64,000 nucleotides of DNA. Source: Microbacterium sp. (GTDB lineage Bacteria > Actinomycetota > Actinomycetes > Actinomycetales > Microbacteriaceae). Under the pieces are notes generated by a model. That model ran no database searches and was not told the origin of the DNA. It worked only from the letters and a program-made list of their open reading frames with translations. Both the position numbers and the translations under genes were made by a program. This document shows, in pieces, positions 43,235-52,285 of the stretch (within the stretch, counting starts at the first letter, position 1; each line of letters starts with the position of its first letter). The stretch is taken from the NCBI RefSeq assembly GCF_031178445.1, contig NZ_JAPSIY010000010.1, forward strand, positions 1-64,000, written 5' to 3'.

Positions 43235-44851
43235 ATGGCGGGTAACTCGCGAGACTTCCTGATCCGCATCCTCGGCGACAGCGAGAACGCGAAGAAGGCC
43301 GTCGACGGCTTCAACAAGAAGCTCGACGACTCCACGAGCAAGCTCGACGGCTTCTTCGCATCCTTCACCGGCAACCTCGCCGCAGACCTCTTCCAGGATG
43401 CCGCCGCCGCCGCGGGCGACTTCATCTCCGGCTCGATCGACCAGGCCTCAGACCTGAACGAGACGCTCTCCGCCGCCGAGGCGATCTTCGGCGACCAGAC
43501 CGCCGCGATGGACAAGTGGTCGCAGAACGCCGCCCAGAACCTCGGCCTCTCACAAGGTGCCGCCCTCGATGCCGCGACCGGCTTCGGAGACATGTTCCAG
43601 CAGCTCGGCTTCGCCGGCGACCAAGCTTCGGGCATGTCCCAGGACGTGCTGCAGATGGCCGCCGACCTCGGCTCGTTCCGCAACCTCGACACCAGCGACG
43701 TGCTCGACAAGATCTCCGGCGCCATGCGCGGCGAGTACGACTCGCTGCAGGCCCTCATCCCCAACATCAACGCCGCCCGCGTCGAACAGGAAGCGCTCGC
43801 CGCGACGGGCAAGGAGAGCGCTAAGGAGCTCACCGCGCAGGAGAAGGCCGCGGCGACACTCGCGATCATCAACAAGGATGGCGCGGCGGCGATGGGCGAC
43901 TTCGCGAAGACGTCGGACTCTGCCGCGAACCAGCAGAAGATCATGACCGCGACGCTCGAGGAGCAGCAGGCGGAGCTCGGAGAGCAGCTGCTTCCCGCGT
44001 GGACGGAGCTGCAGGGCTTCCTTATCGACTCCGTTCTGCCGGCGTTCACGAGCGTGATCGGCTGGCTGGCGGACAACCAGTGGGTGTACGGGGTGGTCGC
44101 GGGCGGTGTGCTCGCGATCGCCGCGGCGTACACGATCTGGCAGTTCGCCACCGGGGCGTGGACGGTCGCGCAGATCGCCGCGAACGTCGCCATGCTCGCC
44201 TCCCCGATCACCTGGATCATCCTCGGGATCGTCGCCCTCGTCGCCGCGATCATCTGGCTCGTCGCGAACTGGGACACCGTCGTCGCCTGGATCACCGAGA
44301 TCTGGGGCGGATTCATGACCTGGATCGGCGAGGTCATCGACGGCTTCGTGGCCTGGTGGGACGACACCTGGGCCGGGATCTCCGAGGCCTGGTCAGACTT
44401 CTGGGACGGCGTCGCGCAGGTCGTGAAGGACATCTGGAACGGCATCATCGGCTGGATCGAAAGCGGCATCAACGGAGCGATCGACCTGATCAACGGCATG
44501 ATCGACGGCGTCAACCTCGTCGGCGGCGCCTTCGGCGTCAACATCGAGCACATCGGGCACGTCTCGCTCCCGAAGCTCGCCACCGGTGGAGTCACCTCCG
44601 GCCCGATGGTCGCGATGATCGGCGACAACCCCGGCGGCCGCGAGGTCGTCCAGCCGCTGTCATCGCTGCGATCCGACCGACAGGCTGACATCCGCGCCGC
44701 CGTCCGCGCCGCGGTGCTCGAGCTCCGAGGCGGCGGGGGAGGCGAGACAGTGTCGGTGACACAACAGATCACCGCCCTGCCCGGCATGTCCGAAGAGCAG
44801 GTCGCGGACGCCGCGGCGCAACGGCTCGGCGCAGTGCTCAGGAGTAGCTGA
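43235..44851 (+). CDS. Tape measure protein
   Basis: 538 residues. Helical N-terminal part (LIRILGDSENAKKAVDGFNKKLDDSTSKLD), a tape-measure core domain (LSAAEAIFGDQTAAMDKWSQNAAQNLGLSQGAALDAATGFGDMFQQLG), hydrophobic membrane-like segments (VAGGVLAIAAAYTIWQF, ITWIILGIVALVAAIIWLV), Trp-rich repeats (WDTVVAWITEIWGGFMTWIGEVIDGFVAWWDDTWAGISEAWSDFW), and a C-terminal LPKLATGGVTSGPMVAMIGDNPGGREVVQPL domain. The length predicts a short tail of about 80 nm. Confidence 0.93.
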   Translation: MAGNSRDFLIRILGDSENAKKAVDGFNKKLDDSTSKLDGFFASFTGNLAADLFQDAAAAAGDFISGSIDQASDLNETLSAAEAIFGDQTAAMDKWSQNAAQNLGLSQGAALDAATGFGDMFQQLGFAGDQASGMSQDVLQMAADLGSFRNLDTSDVLDKISGAMRGEYDSLQALIPNINAARVEQEALAATGKESAKELTAQEKAAATLAIINKDGAAAMGDFAKTSDSAANQQKIMTATLEEQQAELGEQLLPAWTELQGFLIDSVLPAFTSVIGWLADNQWVYGVVAGGVLAIAAAYTIWQFATGAWTVAQIAANVAMLASPITWIILGIVALVAAIIWLVANWDTVVAWITEIWGGFMTWIGEVIDGFVAWWDDTWAGISEAWSDFWDGVAQVVKDIWNGIIGWIESGINGAIDLINGMIDGVNLVGGAFGVNIEHIGHVSLPKLATGGVTSGPMVAMIGDNPGGREVVQPLSSLRSDRQADIRAAVRAAVLELRGGGGGETVSVTQQITALPGMSEEQVADAAAQRLGAVLRSS

Positions 44852-45591
44852 TGAAGGCAAGGATCCACGGCGTCACGCTCGATGGCACCGACAGCACGAA
44901 CAGTCCCTACACGATCACCAGCATCGACGGTTGGGACGACGGCGTCGAAACCCGTCGGGAAGCGATCGACCGACCAGCCGCACACGGGCAGTTCCCCACG
45001 CCCGGGTACCTGTCTGGGCGGCTCATCACGATCAACGGCGAGATCTACACCAGCTCGCCCAGCGAGCAGGACCACGCGATCCTCCGACTCACGGGACTGC
45101 TGGCGGACGGGAGCACGGCAAAGTTCGCCGTCGAGACGGCCCTAGGCTCCCAGTGGGCCAGCGTTCAACGCAACGGGCCACCCGACATCGTCCGCGACCG
45201 CTGGGGGCTGCTCGCGACCTACCAGCTGCAGTTCTGGGCGGCCGACCCCCGCAAGTACGGCGAGGTGCGGGAGTACGCGGCGGGTGAGGAAGCGGTGCAG
45301 TACGGGAACTTCCCGGCGACGCCGAAGATCATCGTCAACGGCATCGCAGAATCCGGGTACACCGTGACCGGGCCTGGCGGGCGCCGTGTGATCGTGTATC
45401 ACCCACTGACGGCCGCCGTGCCGCACACCATCGACTTCACCACAGGCGGCTTGTACGTCGCCGGTCAGCGCATCTTCGGAGCCATCACGGTCTACGAGCC
45501 GTGGACGGTATCGCCCGGGTTGCCCGGGGTGGTCACCACAGTGAACGGGGCGCGCACGCTGCGCATCCAGGTCGCTGACACGTTCGTCTGA
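44851..45591 (+). CDS. Distal tail protein (Dit-like)
   Basis: 246 residues right after the tape measure (TGATG overlap). The N-terminal half (ITSIDGWDDGVETRREAIDRPAAHGQFPTPGYLSGRLITINGEIYTSS) and WGLLATYQLQFWAADPRKYG fit the siphophage distal-tail family; the C-terminal half is beta-rich. It forms the ring joining the tube to the tail tip. Confidence 0.8.
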   Translation: MKARIHGVTLDGTDSTNSPYTITSIDGWDDGVETRREAIDRPAAHGQFPTPGYLSGRLITINGEIYTSSPSEQDHAILRLTGLLADGSTAKFAVETALGSQWASVQRNGPPDIVRDRWGLLATYQLQFWAADPRKYGEVREYAAGEEAVQYGNFPATPKIIVNGIAESGYTVTGPGGRRVIVYHPLTAAVPHTIDFTTGGLYVAGQRIFGAITVYEPWTVSPGLPGVVTTVNGARTLRIQVADTFV

Positions 45592-45602
45592 GAGGATCGC
45601 TG

Positions 45603-46679
45603 ATGACGCTGTGGCAGGCCTACTCGTGTGACGCGATCACGGGCAAGCAGATCGACCGGATCCCGTTCTCCGCGTTCTCATACGCCAGGCTGCTGTCAGC
45701 GGGGGGTGACGGGCAAGCAGCGGTCCCGCTCGACGGAACCTTCACGAAGACCGAGTTGCGTTCGCTGCTGCAGCCGCTGTCGCGCATGCTCGTCCTCGAA
45801 CGCGATGGCGTCGTGGAGTACATGGGTACGGTTGCGCACCCGCCGAAGTACGTGCGCGGCCAATCGACGGTTTCCGTGCAGCTCGAGGACGTGTGGGCCC
45901 GGTTCCTGCGTCGTGGCGGGTGGGACCACACCGCCCCGAACGTGGAGAAGTGGGAGACGACCGTGACGGGGTCGCTTCGAGACCATGCGGTCGCGGTGAT
46001 CCGCAGAGGCCGCGACGAAGGGCCTGTTCTGCCCGAGATGGGACTGCCGATCAGCCTGCCGGCCGTGCAGAGTGGATCGGTCGCACGGACCTACTACGGC
46101 TACCACGTGGAGATGGTCGGCGATGTTCTCCAGGACCTCCTCGACGAGGGCCTGGACGTCTACTTCCAGCCTCGATGGATCTCGAACGGCGATTCGGACT
46201 GGCTCATGCGCTCCGACATCGGATGGTCCTCCGGCGTGACACGCGAGTTCTTCGTCACCGCGGACCTCTCCGAAGTGGCGGGGTTCTCGGAGTCGGGCGA
46301 CGCGTCGCGGGTGACCAACAACGCCCGCTATGTGGGCGAGGGATCAGAGGTCGACATGCTGGTCCGCTCCAACCGAAACACGGCATCCCCGTATCCGCTG
46401 CTGGACAAGACCACGCAGGCGAAGAACGTGTCGGACGTCGCGCAGTTGTCTGCGATGGCGAACCAGGACCTCACGATGTACGGGGCACCCACGATCCAGT
46501 GGGAGTTCTCCGTGCTCGGCGACTCCCCGGTCGACGTGGGAGACACGGTGCGGTTGCACTTCGACGGAGACCCTTGGATTCCGGACGGGTGGCACACGCG
46601 CCGTGTCGTCAAGGTCGCAGTGTCCGTCCCCGGGCCGGACGTGAAGACGATCAGTGTCCAGCCGGCAGGAGGCGCGTGA
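45603..46679 (+). CDS. Tail-tip hub protein (Tal-like minor tail protein)
   Basis: 358 residues. FSAFSYARLLSAGGDGQAAVPL, VVEYMGTVAHPPKYVRGQSTVSVQLEDVWARFLRRG and a C-terminal GDTVRLHFDGDPWIPDGWHTRRVVKVAVSV resemble the baseplate-hub/Tal proteins that follow Dit in siphophages of actinobacteria. It probably closes the tube and opens on infection. Confidence 0.78.
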   Translation: MTLWQAYSCDAITGKQIDRIPFSAFSYARLLSAGGDGQAAVPLDGTFTKTELRSLLQPLSRMLVLERDGVVEYMGTVAHPPKYVRGQSTVSVQLEDVWARFLRRGGWDHTAPNVEKWETTVTGSLRDHAVAVIRRGRDEGPVLPEMGLPISLPAVQSGSVARTYYGYHVEMVGDVLQDLLDEGLDVYFQPRWISNGDSDWLMRSDIGWSSGVTREFFVTADLSEVAGFSESGDASRVTNNARYVGEGSEVDMLVRSNRNTASPYPLLDKTTQAKNVSDVAQLSAMANQDLTMYGAPTIQWEFSVLGDSPVDVGDTVRLHFDGDPWIPDGWHTRRVVKVAVSVPGPDVKTISVQPAGGA

Positions 46680-47308
46680 TGGGCGTCGATCACATCGGCG
46701 GAAATGCTGGCATGCGACAGGAATTCCAGAAGCTGTGGCGTGAGCTCCGCCGTGTGGCGAAGGCGACCCTGCAGAACGGCTCCATCGGTCGTGCCGGCAT
46801 CCGCGTGTACGACGGTGGCCGGATCAGGATCGAGGGCGGCGGCGGCATCGACATCGTCGGGTCCGGGTACATCCGCATCGATGGCGACCTGACCGGTGAC
46901 GGTGAGCTCAGCTGGACTGGACCGTGGGAGCTCCTCGGCAACGGCGAGGTCACCGGGACGGTCACATGGTCAGGGGATCTGAACCTCACCGGCGACATCA
47001 CCGTTCTCGGCAGCGGCCGTATCATCGCCGGGAACATCACGATTGATCCATCGGCAGCCGGTGGTCGAATCGGGTTCGGTTCCGACCGGTTCATGCACGC
47101 CGGCTCAGGGTTCCTCGGGGTCTACGACGGCAGCCGGTTCGTGGTCTTCAACTCGTCGGGCGTCGCGATCCATGGAGGGGCCGGGTCGCCGACGCTGTCA
47201 GTCGGTCCGGGCGGCGTCCGCATCTCGGGTCTGTCGAAGGTCCCGAAGGCGGGGGTCCCGGCGAACTGCGTGTATGTCGGCTCGGACGGGTTCCTGCACG
47301 AAGGCTGA
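46679..47308 (+). CDS. Glycine-rich beta-helix-like minor tail protein
   Basis: 209 residues, TGATG-coupled to the hub gene. N-terminal helix (MRQEFQKLWRELRRVAKATLQNG), then regularly spaced Gly/Asp turns (VYDGGRIRIEGGGGIDIVGSGYIRIDGDLTGDGELSWTGP, GDLNLTGDITVLGSGRIIAGNITID) suggesting a beta-helix or triple beta-prism fibre. It ends KAGVPANCVYVGSDGFLHEG. Confidence 0.75.
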   Translation: MGVDHIGGNAGMRQEFQKLWRELRRVAKATLQNGSIGRAGIRVYDGGRIRIEGGGGIDIVGSGYIRIDGDLTGDGELSWTGPWELLGNGEVTGTVTWSGDLNLTGDITVLGSGRIIAGNITIDPSAAGGRIGFGSDRFMHAGSGFLGVYDGSRFVVFNSSGVAIHGGAGSPTLSVGPGGVRISGLSKVPKAGVPANCVYVGSDGFLHEG

Positions 47309-47313
47309 TCCGG

Positions 47314-47775
47314 TTACTTGCCCAGCAGGTCGGGGCAGAGGAACAGGACGGCAGCCCGCGCGAGAGAGGCGCTGTCGAGGTAGCTGCCCTGGACGCGCTC
47401 TTCGCCCTCGACGACGGACACGTCGTCGATCTCAGTCCCGGCTGCCAGGGCCTCACATGCCTGTCCACCGGCGACGAGCAGCTGCTCATCGGTGGCGTCG
47501 GGGATGGTCGTCGCTGCCCCGAGGCCGGCAAGCCGGGACCGTGCCTCGATGAGGTACTTCTCCTCGGCGATGGCCTCGGCGTCCTCTTCCGCCGAGGGGC
47601 TCGGCGTCTCGGCGACGAGCGGCTCCGACGAGGGCGCGTCGCTCGGAGTCGGGCTGCTGGTGGCTGTCGTCTCGACCGGTGCGGGTTCCTGCCCGCTCGT
47701 GGTGAGCGCGTAGGCGGTGCCTCCGCCGACGACGAGTACAGCGGCGGCCACGATAGCGGCGATGCGGGTCTTCAC
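47314..47775 (-). CDS. Secreted DUF732-type protein (moron)
   Basis: 153 residues from GTG 47775. Signal peptide (MKTRIAAIVAAAVLVVGGGTAYA), a Ser/Thr/Pro/Glu linker (VETTATSSPTPSDAPSSEP), then a DUF732-like domain with two cysteines (ATDEQLLVAGGQACEALAAG and LARAAVLFLCPDLLGK). DUF732 proteins are small exported actinobacterial proteins of unknown role. It is encoded against the tail operon and coupled (GTGA) to an RHH regulator, so lysogeny-stage expression is likely. Confidence 0.82.
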   Translation of the reverse strand: MKTRIAAIVAAAVLVVGGGTAYALTTSGQEPAPVETTATSSPTPSDAPSSEPLVAETPSPSAEEDAEAIAEEKYLIEARSRLAGLGAATTIPDATDEQLLVAGGQACEALAAGTEIDDVSVVEGEERVQGSYLDSASLARAAVLFLCPDLLGK

Positions 47776-47921
47776 GACTGGTTCTCCTTCACGTACTGGA
47801 TGAGCGCTCGTCGGATCACGTCGCTGATCGTCTCGTCGTTCTGCTCTGCGGCGGCCTTCGCATCATCCCAGAGCTTCGCGGGGGTGCGCACCTGTCGGGC
47901 GACCATCGGCTGCTTGACCAT
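47772..47921 (-). CDS. Small ribbon-helix-helix regulator (49 aa)
   Basis: Missed by the ORF track: MVKQPMVARQVRTPAKLWDDAKAAAEQNDETISDVIRRALIQYVKENQS. A basic beta strand, then two helices in the CopG/Arc (RHH) pattern. It starts the minus-strand two-gene unit with the DUF732 gene. Direct repeats CGTACACAC (47930-47938) and CGTAAATAC (47942-47950), just upstream, are plausible operator half-sites. Confidence 0.75.
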   Translation of the reverse strand: MVKQPMVARQVRTPAKLWDDAKAAAEQNDETISDVIRRALIQYVKENQS

Positions 47922-47929
47922 GCGATGAG

Positions 47930-47950
47930 CGTACACACGAACGTAAATAC
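47930..47950. promoter_or_regulatory. Candidate RHH operator/promoter for the moron unit
   Basis: Two 9-bp direct repeats, CGTACACAC and CGTAAATAC (7 of 9 identical), 12 bases apart, lie between the divergent RHH gene and the next tail gene. Size and spacing suit a ribbon-helix-helix tetramer. Confidence 0.4.
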
Positions 47951-47965
47951 GCGCAAGGAGGACTC

Positions 47966-49639
47966 ATGGCCGATTGGCTGCCGGGCACGTGGGAACCGAA
48001 GGGGCTCCCCGTGACGAACCTGTTCCCGAACCCTGAGCTCGTCGGAGCGGGGACGGTCGAGGTGCGGCGCAACCTGTGCCCTACCCCTTCGTTCGAGGCC
48101 ACCACCGCTCCGGCGTGGAGCACCAGCGGGAGCGCAACTGCCGCTCCTTCGACGGACTGGGCGGCGTCCGGCGCACGCTCCATGAAGGTCACCGCGGGTG
48201 GCACGAACTCCAACGCGGGCGATATCCGCATCGGATCGCTCACTGCCTTCCCGGCCGGGGTGAGCGCCGGCATGACAGTGACGATGAGTGCGACGATCAT
48301 GATGCCCGCCGCATACGCCGCACCGGACAACTCGGGCGGTTCGCGCCAGCGCCGCATCATGTTCTTCTGGCAGAACGGTGCGGGCGCGGTGTCCCAGAGC
48401 TATGGCCCGCAGGCGCCGAACACCCCCGGGGTCCACAAGATCTCGCACACCCTGACCATCCCCGCCGATGCGGTCGGTCTGATCTACAGCGTGGGCTGTG
48501 CCGGCTCCGGGTCCGAGCCGAACTTCATCACCTACGTGGATGAGGTTCTTCTGGAGCGGAGCGCGACCGTTCGGCCATTCTTCGCGCCAGGCGTCCCGTC
48601 GCCGGACCCCGACCTGACGCCCTCGTGGACGGGGACGGCTAACAACTCGCCGTCGATCCTGACCGGGGTTCCCATTGCCGCGATTCCCAGCATTCCCGGC
48701 AGGTGCTTCGCGATCCGTTCATCGAAGGTTGTCGACGGGGTGCCGTTTCCCGTCCGGCTGATCGCCGATCGGGCAAGTGCTGACACGTTCGTCGTGCTGG
48801 GGACGGCGCTTCCGACTGACGGCACGTTTCTCGCAACCCGCTACCAGGAATCGGTGCTGTCGAACCCGTCTGCGCGAGGGCTCTGGGTCACTTTCCCCGA
48901 GTCGTATGCCCCTCTCGTGAACGAGGTGGGCGCGCGGGAGTACCGCTACAAGTACAGCGGTCTCACGTCGACATATCAGGGACGCCTTTATCACGGCGGC
49001 GCGCAAGGCTCCGGCGATGTCTGGTATCGCGCGGTCGGCATCTTCGCCGGCGCCTACGACGGTCCCTGGTTCTCGGGCGACACCCCCGACACCGACGAAG
49101 TGATCTACGCCTGGCAGGGACCACGCAACGCATCGCCGTCGACACGGCAGGAGATGGAGGCCGTGATGGCGACGATCTGGGGCACCCTGTCCGACTTCGG
49201 TCTGGAGGCGCTCACGCCGTTCAAGCCGGTGCTGAAGTTCCTCCCGTCTGGGCCCGGTGTGAAGGGGAACAGGCTGTTCTCATCCCGGCCGGTGGAAGCG
49301 CCCGTGAACGCGACCGGGGCGTTCTCGGTGCTGTTGGAGCCGACCGACGGGGTGATCCCGAAGGCCTGGTACACGGTGTCGATCGAGTACCTCAACCCGG
49401 GCGGCGAGTACACCTCGTACGACCTGCTCAACTACCGGCTGCTCGTACCGGCCCCGGGCGGTGCGATCGGGGAGCTCCCGGATACGCCACTGTCGGCCGA
49501 CACGGTGCTCGTCTCGCTCGCCCCGCCGCCGCCCGGATACAAGGGCTGGTACCTCAATGCCCCCGGACCCGGTCAGGACCCGGGCGACCCGAACGATCCG
49601 GCATCGTCCGGCACCGGCATCCTCGAGATTGTGAGCTGA
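47966..49639 (+). CDS. Minor tail protein with carbohydrate-binding-like domain
   Basis: 557 residues (RBS AAGGAGGA). The N-terminus (ADWLPGTWEPKGLPVTNLFPNPELVGAGTVEVRRNLCPTPSFEATTAPAWSTSGSATAAP) is typical of actinophage minor tail proteins with jelly-roll, CBM-like modules; a second module follows (LTPSWTGTANNSPSILTG). The C-terminal 200 residues are of unknown fold and end in a Pro/Gly-rich tail. It probably contacts the cell surface. Confidence 0.75.
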   Translation: MADWLPGTWEPKGLPVTNLFPNPELVGAGTVEVRRNLCPTPSFEATTAPAWSTSGSATAAPSTDWAASGARSMKVTAGGTNSNAGDIRIGSLTAFPAGVSAGMTVTMSATIMMPAAYAAPDNSGGSRQRRIMFFWQNGAGAVSQSYGPQAPNTPGVHKISHTLTIPADAVGLIYSVGCAGSGSEPNFITYVDEVLLERSATVRPFFAPGVPSPDPDLTPSWTGTANNSPSILTGVPIAAIPSIPGRCFAIRSSKVVDGVPFPVRLIADRASADTFVVLGTALPTDGTFLATRYQESVLSNPSARGLWVTFPESYAPLVNEVGAREYRYKYSGLTSTYQGRLYHGGAQGSGDVWYRAVGIFAGAYDGPWFSGDTPDTDEVIYAWQGPRNASPSTRQEMEAVMATIWGTLSDFGLEALTPFKPVLKFLPSGPGVKGNRLFSSRPVEAPVNATGAFSVLLEPTDGVIPKAWYTVSIEYLNPGGEYTSYDLLNYRLLVPAPGGAIGELPDTPLSADTVLVSLAPPPPGYKGWYLNAPGPGQDPGDPNDPASSGTGILEIVS

Positions 49640-49642
49640 ACC

Positions 49643-51421
49643 ATGGCACGTGTTCCCATCGCGAACCTGAAGGGCCCGAAGGGCGACCGGGGCGCTCAGG
49701 GTCTGCCCGGGACGAACGGTGTCCCGACCGATCAGGCCGTCGCAACATTGCTGGGCATCCCCTCGCAGACGGCGTCCGCGCTGCAGACGGCGTTGGATGG
49801 TCAGGCGGTCCTGCCGGAGTACCTGACCCGTGACGCGCAGGCCCGCACGGATCCGCGTGCCGCCTACCGCAAGCGGGTCGTACACAACCTCGTCTATCAG
49901 CACGCCGACTGGGCGGCCGCGGAAGCCGCGTGGGGGACCTTGTTCCCGCAGGCGTTCACGATTGACGAGACCGCGCAGGAGCTCTTCGTGATCTCCACCC
50001 CGGGGATCGTGTCGGTGTACGACTGGGGGACCGGCAGCTACAAGCAGTGCTGCTTCCGTCTCGCCGGCGTGACCGTCACGAACCAGTCGCTCGTGATCCG
50101 TGAGGAGGGTGGGCGCCGGTTCCTGTACGCACGCCGGACGATGACCGAGTTCGCCCGGTGGGACATCACCGCGCTGCCGACCACGCTCACCGACCTGCAG
50201 CCGGCGGGCACGTTCGCGATCACCACCCTGTCGGACTTCACGTTCTGGGATGGTGTGTGGACGATCGGCGCGGCAACGTCCGACCTGGGCGGGACGGAGT
50301 TCTCCGAGCGGGGCAAGTTCCTGCAGTACGACGAAGCGTTCAACCCGATCGGGCTGATGCACATCGACGCGATGCGGTACGGCGGTGCGGTCGGCGGCGG
50401 CATGTACAGCGGCTCCGGCTACCCGAAGGCACAAGGCTTCGCCGCCGGTCCCGGCATGTTCGCCGCATCGGTCGGCGGCGGGTGGGATTCCACCAGCCCC
50501 GAGCCGATCACGAACCCGTACTTCTACCAGGGGGTGCGGTTGTACTCCGCGTCCGGGGAGGTCCTCGCCGACAGTCTCGTCACCGCGGAGACGATGCGGG
50601 ATTACTTCACCGCGCTCGGCTACCAGCCGAACCACATCGAGGCGGAGGGCATCTGCTACACCGGTGGGCACTGGTACTCGCTGTACGCGATCGCCGCCTC
50701 CGGCACCCCGGCGGCGGCGACCGGCGGCATCGTGATCATGGAGGAGTTCTCCAACCACAACGACGCCGTCGACTTCGCGAACCGTGCGGTCACGTGGACG
50801 GCACCGAACTCGAACGCGGTCGCAGCCCGCCTGCACCCGGTGGTCCCGACCCGTCGCCTCAGCAACCCGGTAACCGGTGGTGCCCTGCTGACGGTGGGCG
50901 AGATCTTCGACTACATGCGTGCCGTCGGGCAGCACCGTCTCGCGTTCGCAAGCTCCGTCGTCGACGTGAAGGACGGCGAAGGGAACCTGTTCGGTGGCGG
51001 CGCGCTCGTGGAGTGCATGCTGCTGACGTCCACGACCATGCAGGTGCGGGTCACGCGGGCGACGAACACGGCGATCTTCACCTGGTGGTGGAACGGCACC
51101 GCCTGGCAGTGGACAAAGTCCCACTTCACCGCGTCGCTGACACCCTCGACAGGCTCGGGGACGATCACGGCCACGATTGCCGGCAATGTCGTGCAGGTGC
51201 AGATCGAGCTCTCGGGCACGTTCCCGGTCGGCACTGTCACCCTCACCGCCAACGGTGCGCTCCCCGGGGCGATGCGGCCGACCGCTGTCGCTCGCGGCGC
51301 GGCCGTGCTGGACCAGTACGCAGGCACCGCGTACGTGTCCGCCGGCGGCCAGGTCGGGGTACAGCACCAGTCCGGTGCATCCCGCACCGGGATCTCCGCC
51401 ACGGTCGTCTACCTCATCTGA
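49643..51421 (+). CDS. Putative receptor-binding tail fibre
   Basis: 592 residues, last gene of the tail module. A short collagen-like start (LKGPKGDRGAQGLPGTNG) is followed by a helical segment, a central domain that reads like a beta-propeller (IVSVYDWGTGSYKQCCFRLAGVTVTNQSLVIREEGGRRFLYARRTMTEFARWDI; FTFWDGVWTIGAA), and a C-terminal domain (GSGTITATIAGNVVQVQIELSGTFPVGTVTLTANG... ISATVVYLI) as in phage fibre tips. Host recognition is inferred from position and design. Confidence 0.72.
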   Translation: MARVPIANLKGPKGDRGAQGLPGTNGVPTDQAVATLLGIPSQTASALQTALDGQAVLPEYLTRDAQARTDPRAAYRKRVVHNLVYQHADWAAAEAAWGTLFPQAFTIDETAQELFVISTPGIVSVYDWGTGSYKQCCFRLAGVTVTNQSLVIREEGGRRFLYARRTMTEFARWDITALPTTLTDLQPAGTFAITTLSDFTFWDGVWTIGAATSDLGGTEFSERGKFLQYDEAFNPIGLMHIDAMRYGGAVGGGMYSGSGYPKAQGFAAGPGMFAASVGGGWDSTSPEPITNPYFYQGVRLYSASGEVLADSLVTAETMRDYFTALGYQPNHIEAEGICYTGGHWYSLYAIAASGTPAAATGGIVIMEEFSNHNDAVDFANRAVTWTAPNSNAVAARLHPVVPTRRLSNPVTGGALLTVGEIFDYMRAVGQHRLAFASSVVDVKDGEGNLFGGGALVECMLLTSTTMQVRVTRATNTAIFTWWWNGTAWQWTKSHFTASLTPSTGSGTITATIAGNVVQVQIELSGTFPVGTVTLTANGALPGAMRPTAVARGAAVLDQYAGTAYVSAGGQVGVQHQSGASRTGISATVVYLI

Positions 51422-51437
51422 CAACCAGCACATCCGA

Positions 51438-51470
51438 CGAAGGGCCCCGCCATCAGTGCGGGGCCCTTCG
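51438..51470 (+). terminator. Terminator between tail and lysis genes
   Basis: CGAAGGGCCCCGC (51438-51450) pairs perfectly with GCGGGGCCCTTCG (51458-51470). It separates the structural operon from the lysis cassette, which starts 17 bases later. Confidence 0.8.
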
Positions 51471-51487
51471 CATGAAAGGGAGGGCTC

Positions 51488-52285
51488 ATGGGGGGTTACA
51501 CCAACGGGCGGTTTCCGCTCAGCATGATGGTCAAGCTCGGCGACCAGCACTACCTGCCCGCAGGGACCGCCGCACGCTGGCGATGGGTGCAGCGCGCGGC
51601 ATGGGAGAAGTACCGGGTCTGGTTGATCATCACGCCCGGGTGGAACGGATACCGGCCCTATGACATCCAGGTCGAGTACCGCAAAGATCTCGGCATCTGG
51701 GCTGCCGTCCCCGGCTACTCGTCGCACGGACTGATCTACAAGGGCCGGCTGTGCGCGGCGATCGACGTCGCCAACTGGGCCGTTCTCGGCTGGGCGCGGT
51801 TCAAGGCGCTGTGCCGCCTCGCCGGGTTCACCGTCGACTTCGTGTCACCACAAGAGCTGTGGCACATCGGCGACTTCAACGACATCTGGACACCGCCCTC
51901 ATGGGCTGCACCCACAGGAACGACAACGCCGGCCGAGCCGGAGGAAGAAGACGAAGACATGCTCAAGCCGACCGTGCATGCCCGTATCGACGGGCGAACC
52001 GAGGGCGAGTGGATGCTCGGTCACCCGGACATCGGCACCGACCTGCCGGTGTTCACCGGCACCGTCACCGACAAGAACTCGCGCAAGGACGGCAAGGCCG
52101 TCGTGTTCCGCGGGTTCATGGTGACCACCGACAAGGCCACCTACATCGCGTGGGCGCGCATCTACGCCAAGGGCGCGGGCAACATCACCTCGTCCACCGA
52201 CCGCGCCGGGTACCTCGCGATCCAGCGTGAGCTCTCCCGCATCTCCGGTGAGCTCGCGGGCGCGACGTCGATCAACCTGAGCTGA
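51488..52285 (+). CDS. Endolysin, M15-type D-Ala-D-Ala peptidase
   Basis: 265 residues. Catalytic domain of the VanY/M15 kind: GYRPYDIQVEYRKDLG, GYSSHGLIYKGRLCAAIDVANW with zinc ligands His80 and Asp93, and ELWHIGDF with Glu123 and His126. A Pro/Glu-rich linker (TPAEPEEEDEDM) leads to a C-terminal ~100-residue domain of unknown type, presumably wall binding. It cuts peptide stems of host peptidoglycan at lysis. No LysB-type esterase is present. Confidence 0.9.
   Translation: MGGYTNGRFPLSMMVKLGDQHYLPAGTAARWRWVQRAAWEKYRVWLIITPGWNGYRPYDIQVEYRKDLGIWAAVPGYSSHGLIYKGRLCAAIDVANWAVLGWARFKALCRLAGFTVDFVSPQELWHIGDFNDIWTPPSWAAPTGTTTPAEPEEEDEDMLKPTVHARIDGRTEGEWMLGHPDIGTDLPVFTGTVTDKNSRKDGKAVVFRGFMVTTDKATYIAWARIYAKGAGNITSSTDRAGYLAIQRELSRISGELAGATSINLS

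Noticed and set aside
42928-43245. Plus-strand ORF MPRTQHPRLRV... between chaperone and tape measure
   Set aside because: Third frame, Arg/Pro-rich shadow. The real coding there is the zero-frame G protein and the -1-frame T extension.
43186-45075. 629-codon minus-strand ORF opposite the tape measure
   Set aside because: Ser/Ala/Pro-rich antisense sequence; the plus strand has an evident tape-measure protein.
49280-51727. 815-codon minus-strand ORF opposite the tail fibre
   Set aside because: Runs across the fibre gene, a terminator and the endolysin start; charged low-complexity shadow.
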